DNA of 8,431 bases from assembly GCA_001805205.1 (NCBI GenBank), contig MHER01000106.1:1-8431 (forward strand). Reading direction: 5' to 3'. Origin of the DNA: Nitrospirae bacterium RIFCSPLOW2_12_42_9. Its GTDB lineage: Bacteria; Nitrospirota; 9FT-COMBO-42-15; HDB-SIOI813. The notes under the pieces are model-generated. The model searched no databases and had not been told where the DNA came from. It saw only the letters and a list, made by a program, of their open reading frames with translations. The position numbers and the translations under genes were made by a program. Of the stretch, positions 6,887-8,431 are shown in pieces (within the stretch, counting starts at the first letter, position 1; each line of letters starts with the position of its first letter).

Positions 6887-6903
6887 ATATTATGAACCCC
6901 TGT

Positions 6904-7587
6904 TTATTGATTTTTTCGTGCCTTAAAATAGAGCGCTATACCCATTATCCCGAATATATAACCGATACCCCCAATAATCTCGGAATAATATACGCGCTCT
7001 TTACATTCAGAGAATCCCCTTAATAATGGACTTATACCCTTTTCAATCCCTTTCTCTATCATTACCTGCAGCTCTACCTGTTCTATTTGCGAAAAACTGG
7101 CCACTTTTTCTTTTACACCTGAAAATCCCCTTTCAAATCCCCCCTTCCCCCCCTTTTCTAAAGGGGGGATGGGGGGATTATTTTCATGCTCCTTTGTGCC
7201 CCGGAGGGGCATGTTGGAACCTCCTGCATCAGGAAGTTCACTCCCCGGTAAAACCTGTTCTGTCTTATGTCCAAGGCTTGCATTCAAAGATATCCTTAAA
7301 TCAGTCTTTTTAGGGATATTAAAAGAGAATTTACCCATGTCATCCGTCTTTCCGCCCAACAACCTTTCCCCTGACTTATTGTCAAATACAGTAACCTCAC
7401 TGTTCTTAGCCTTTTTCCCATCAGCAAAATACCCTTCAACAAATACCTTTGAACCTTCTACATGAGCGAACATCTGTACCTTATGGGCATAAGAATATTC
7501 TTGAGGTATAAGAAAGCTAACAGCAAAAAATAATAAAAGAAAAGTAATGAAAGATAATCTGATATGTTTTCTGACCGGATTTATCAT
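6904..7587 (-). CDS. nikL: NikL-like accessory protein of the nickel transporter, with repeat-derived linker
   Basis: A 227-residue membrane-anchored protein. The signal peptide (about 12-34) should be cut after YSYA, so the mature protein begins HKVQMFAHVEG. Residues 35-113 are a beta-rich domain (VFVEGYFADGKKAK..VTVFD..GKTDDMGKFSFNIP) like carboxypeptidase-regulatory/DUF4198 folds. A linker follows, then a single membrane helix at 203-222 in the stretch IIGGIGYIFGIMGIALYF, a pattern I associate with NikL. NikK/NikL replace NikN in some nickel ECF systems; their exact role is not settled. Residues about 117-153 (..NMPLRG..NNPPIPPLEKGGKGGF..) are encoded by palindromic repeats and look like an in-frame insertion. 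I chose ATG 7587 (GGAGAGG nine bases upstream) over TTG 7605, which would lie beside that site. Confidence 0.82.
   Translation of the reverse strand: MINPVRKHIRLSFITFLLLFFAVSFLIPQEYSYAHKVQMFAHVEGSKVFVEGYFADGKKAKNSEVTVFDNKSGERLLGGKTDDMGKFSFNIPKKTDLRISLNASLGHKTEQVLPGSELPDAGGSNMPLRGTKEHENNPPIPPLEKGGKGGFERGFSGVKEKVASFSQIEQVELQVMIEKGIEKGISPLLRGFSECKERVYYSEIIGGIGYIFGIMGIALYFKARKNQ
7136..7179. repeat. 44-bp GC-rich palindromic repeat inside nikL
   Basis: AATCCCCCC-TT-CCCCCC on the left mirrors GGGGGG-AT-GGGGGGATT on the right around a short centre (TTTTCTAAA). Read on the minus strand in the nikL frame it gives NPPIPPLEKGGKGGF. Very similar peptides recur in many bacterial predicted proteins because this palindrome is a dispersed element. 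It differs sharply in base composition from the AT-rich gene around it. Confidence 0.8.
7197..7239. repeat. Two further adjacent palindromes inside nikL
   Basis: TGCCCC-GGA-GGGGCA (7197-7211) and GAAC-c-TCCTG-CAT-CAGGA-a-GTTC (7217-7239) are two inverted repeats five bases apart, 17 bases from the 44-bp palindrome. Translated on the minus strand they give about ELPDAGGSNMPLRG. Together the three palindromes fill the nikL linker and look like a composite inserted repeat. Confidence 0.65.
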
Positions 7588-7605
7588 AAATTTCTTCCTC
7601 TCCAA

Positions 7606-7764
7606 AGATCAAAAAATAAAAAAGCCATATAGGCCCCTCCCTTAGGGTTACAGGCCTACATGGCCATCATTGAAAAGAAAAATTTAATATTAATAATTGA
7701 ACTAAGACTTCTATTACTGTCCTGATAGCCCCTCTTCATGAGGGTCATTATAAAATTCTTATTT
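7606..7764 (-). promoter_or_regulatory. Structured 5' leader of nikL, candidate attenuator or riboswitch
   Basis: This is the transcribed gap upstream of nikL. It holds a hairpin CCCTC-ATGAA-GAGGG (7744-7730), a short CTAT...ATAG stem (7728-7711), an AU-rich spacer with the palindrome TTAATATTAA (7684-7693), and an intrinsic terminator at 7611-7664. A copy of part of the terminator arm (7725-7734) lies next to the first hairpin. The layout fits conditional termination. I do not recognise it as a cobalamin, NiCo or other known riboswitch. An independent small RNA ending at the terminator is an alternative. Confidence 0.45.
7611..7664 (-). terminator. Strong intrinsic terminator just upstream of the nikL start
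   Basis: In minus-strand RNA, GCCAUGUAGGCC pairs with GGCCUAUAUGGC through 12 positions, including one G-U wobble that is an A-C mismatch on the plus strand, so the structure is specific to this strand. The loop is 17 bases and can itself fold (CCCTAAGGG). It is followed by UUUUUU-A-UUUUUU (7623-7611). The U-run ends only eight bases before the nikL ribosome binding site, so nikLMQO expression from upstream must pass it. Confidence 0.85.
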
Positions 7765-7770
7765 TAGATA

Positions 7771-7799
7771 AATCTATCATCCAACTCGTGGAATGTCAA
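7771..7799 (-). promoter_or_regulatory. Sigma-70-type promoter upstream of nikL
   Basis: A perfect TTGACA (7799-7794), a 17-base spacer and TAGATT (7776-7771; four of six matches) predict a start near 7764. A second perfect TATAAT lies at 7752-7747 but lacks a -35. The promoter begins about 20 bases after the nikK stop, so nikLMQO can be transcribed separately from nikK. Confidence 0.5.
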
Positions 7800-7817
7800 C
7801 AGGTTTTGATTATTTGA

Positions 7818-8431
7818 TTATTTCATGTTGTACGTCTTTACCCACAGTACAGCCCCGATTTCTACAGGATACTCTTTTCCGTCATGTTTCATTGTATTCT
7901 CATCAGTATTAAGGGCTGCAAACCCCCACCATCCTGCCTTTGGCATTGCATATGTAAAAACACCATTGCCGTCAGCCTTAACTACCTGGGTTATCATAGG
8001 GTCAGCAGGTTGTTTTATTTTGGCTTCATCATTAAAGTACTCCACCTCAACCTCTGCAAATGGGACGGGTTTGCCATTCACCTTTACTATACCCTGAAAA
8101 ACATTACCTGCCCACAAACCATAGGGTCTTGTCAAAGGGGCAATCTCGGTCTTAAGACCTACCTCTGCATCCCAGCCTTCTTCCATGCTGAGTGCATTTA
8201 CAATGACCTTTGTATAGTGGACTATAAAACTCTCTTCAGCAGGTTCCCAGTATGGCTTTGGCTCTACATAGAAGATATGATCGCCAGGATTCTTAATGGA
8301 ATAAGCAGCTTTAAATGCCTTGAATGTCTCTCCTGCCCTGTCTTTAAGATTGACCTCTTTAAGTTCATTCAACAGGTTGAGCTTCTCCCCGCCAACCATG
8401 ACCCCAAACTGTGCAGGTTTTTCCATGCTCA
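7818..8431 (-). CDS. nikK: NikK-like DUF4198 protein, partial (N-terminus off the right edge)
   Basis: About 203 residues of the C-terminal part are visible; the frame is open through the right edge, so the Met at 8426 is internal rather than the start. The sequence follows the pattern of DUF4198 proteins linked to nickel ECF transporters: [13 protein letters not shown], then [86 protein letters not shown] and a final [12 protein letters not shown]. Full-length members carry an N-terminal signal peptide and are exported; that part is outside the window. The protein is thought to help deliver metal to the membrane complex, but its biochemistry is not well defined. It is the first nik gene seen here and is separated from nikL by 230 bases with its own promoter and a terminator. 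Its name rests on pattern and neighbours. Confidence 0.82.
   Translation of the reverse strand, partial: SMEKPAQFGVMVGGEKLNLLNELKEVNLKDRAGETFKAFKAAYSIKNPGDHIFYVEPKPYWEPAEESFIVHYTKVIVNALSMEEGWDAEVGLKTEIAPLTRPYGLWAGNVFQGIVKVNGKPVPFAEVEVEYFNDEAKIKQPADPMITQVVKADGNGVFTYAMPKAGWWGFAALNTDENTMKHDGKEYPVEIGAVLWVKTYNMK

Noticed and set aside
7136..7239. A CRISPR-like or insertion-sequence array from the repeated palindromes.
   Set aside because: There are no evenly spaced direct repeats with unique spacers and no transposase or target duplication visible.
7026..7465. Plus-strand frames opposite nikL containing proline-rich stretches.
   Set aside because: These are the other strand of the palindromic repeats and of nikL; no ribosome binding site or family match.
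7606..7817. A cobalamin or NiCo riboswitch in the nikL leader.
   Set aside because: I could not find the B12-box pattern or the repeated GCAG and GGGACAG elements I recall from the NiCo structure, so I kept it as an unassigned leader.

Overview
The window is about 8.4 kb of fairly AT-rich bacterial DNA carrying eight genes that I can name to family level. The gene set is a PEP-CTERM exported protein, a ComEA-type protein, an HD-GYP phosphodiesterase, a siroheme/cobalamin-type methyltransferase and a NikKLMQO-type metal transporter. It fits a Gram-negative, probably anaerobic or microaerophilic, environmental bacterium. I lean towards Nitrospirota or the former Deltaproteobacteria. This is inferred from gene content only; there is no rRNA or marker gene to settle it.

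Left part (1-2823). A minus-strand gene running off the left edge encodes an exported protein with a PEP-CTERM sorting signal, but that signal lies in the middle of the open frame and is followed directly by a second signal-like segment. Divergent from it is a small universal stress protein. The stress gene converges on, and overlaps by 11 bp, a minus-strand pair: a ComEA-like helix-hairpin-helix protein followed by an HD-GYP protein. The pair is preceded by an excellent sigma-54 promoter (TGGCAC-N5-TTGCT) and a perfect FNR-type box (TTGAT-N4-ATCAA).

Middle (2824-4320). One plus-strand gene has its own sigma-70-type promoter. It encodes a complete uroporphyrinogen-III C-methyltransferase fused in frame to a complete O6-methylguanine-DNA methyltransferase. 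I think this is the most unusual protein in the window.

Right part (4358-8431). A minus-strand metal-uptake locus is laid out in transcription order as nikK (cut by the right edge), nikL, nikM, nikQ, nikO. It is an ECF-type nickel (possibly cobalt) importer. NikM is the metal-binding membrane component, NikQ the transmembrane coupling component, NikO the ATPase, and NikK/NikL are exported or membrane-anchored accessory proteins. Two features stand out. NikO carries a tail of about 94 residues with 24 histidines. The 230-base gap between nikK and the nikL start contains a sigma-70-like promoter, leader hairpins and a strong intrinsic terminator just before the nikL ribosome binding site, which looks like transcription attenuation. 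The linker of nikL is also built from palindromic repeats that are translated in frame.

How it fits together: the metal importer and the SUMT enzyme both serve metal and tetrapyrrole cofactor supply, but they converge and have separate promoters, so co-regulation is not shown. The comEA/HD-GYP pair and the PEP-CTERM gene belong to surface and envelope biology. I see no tRNA, rRNA, CRISPR array or transposase in the window.
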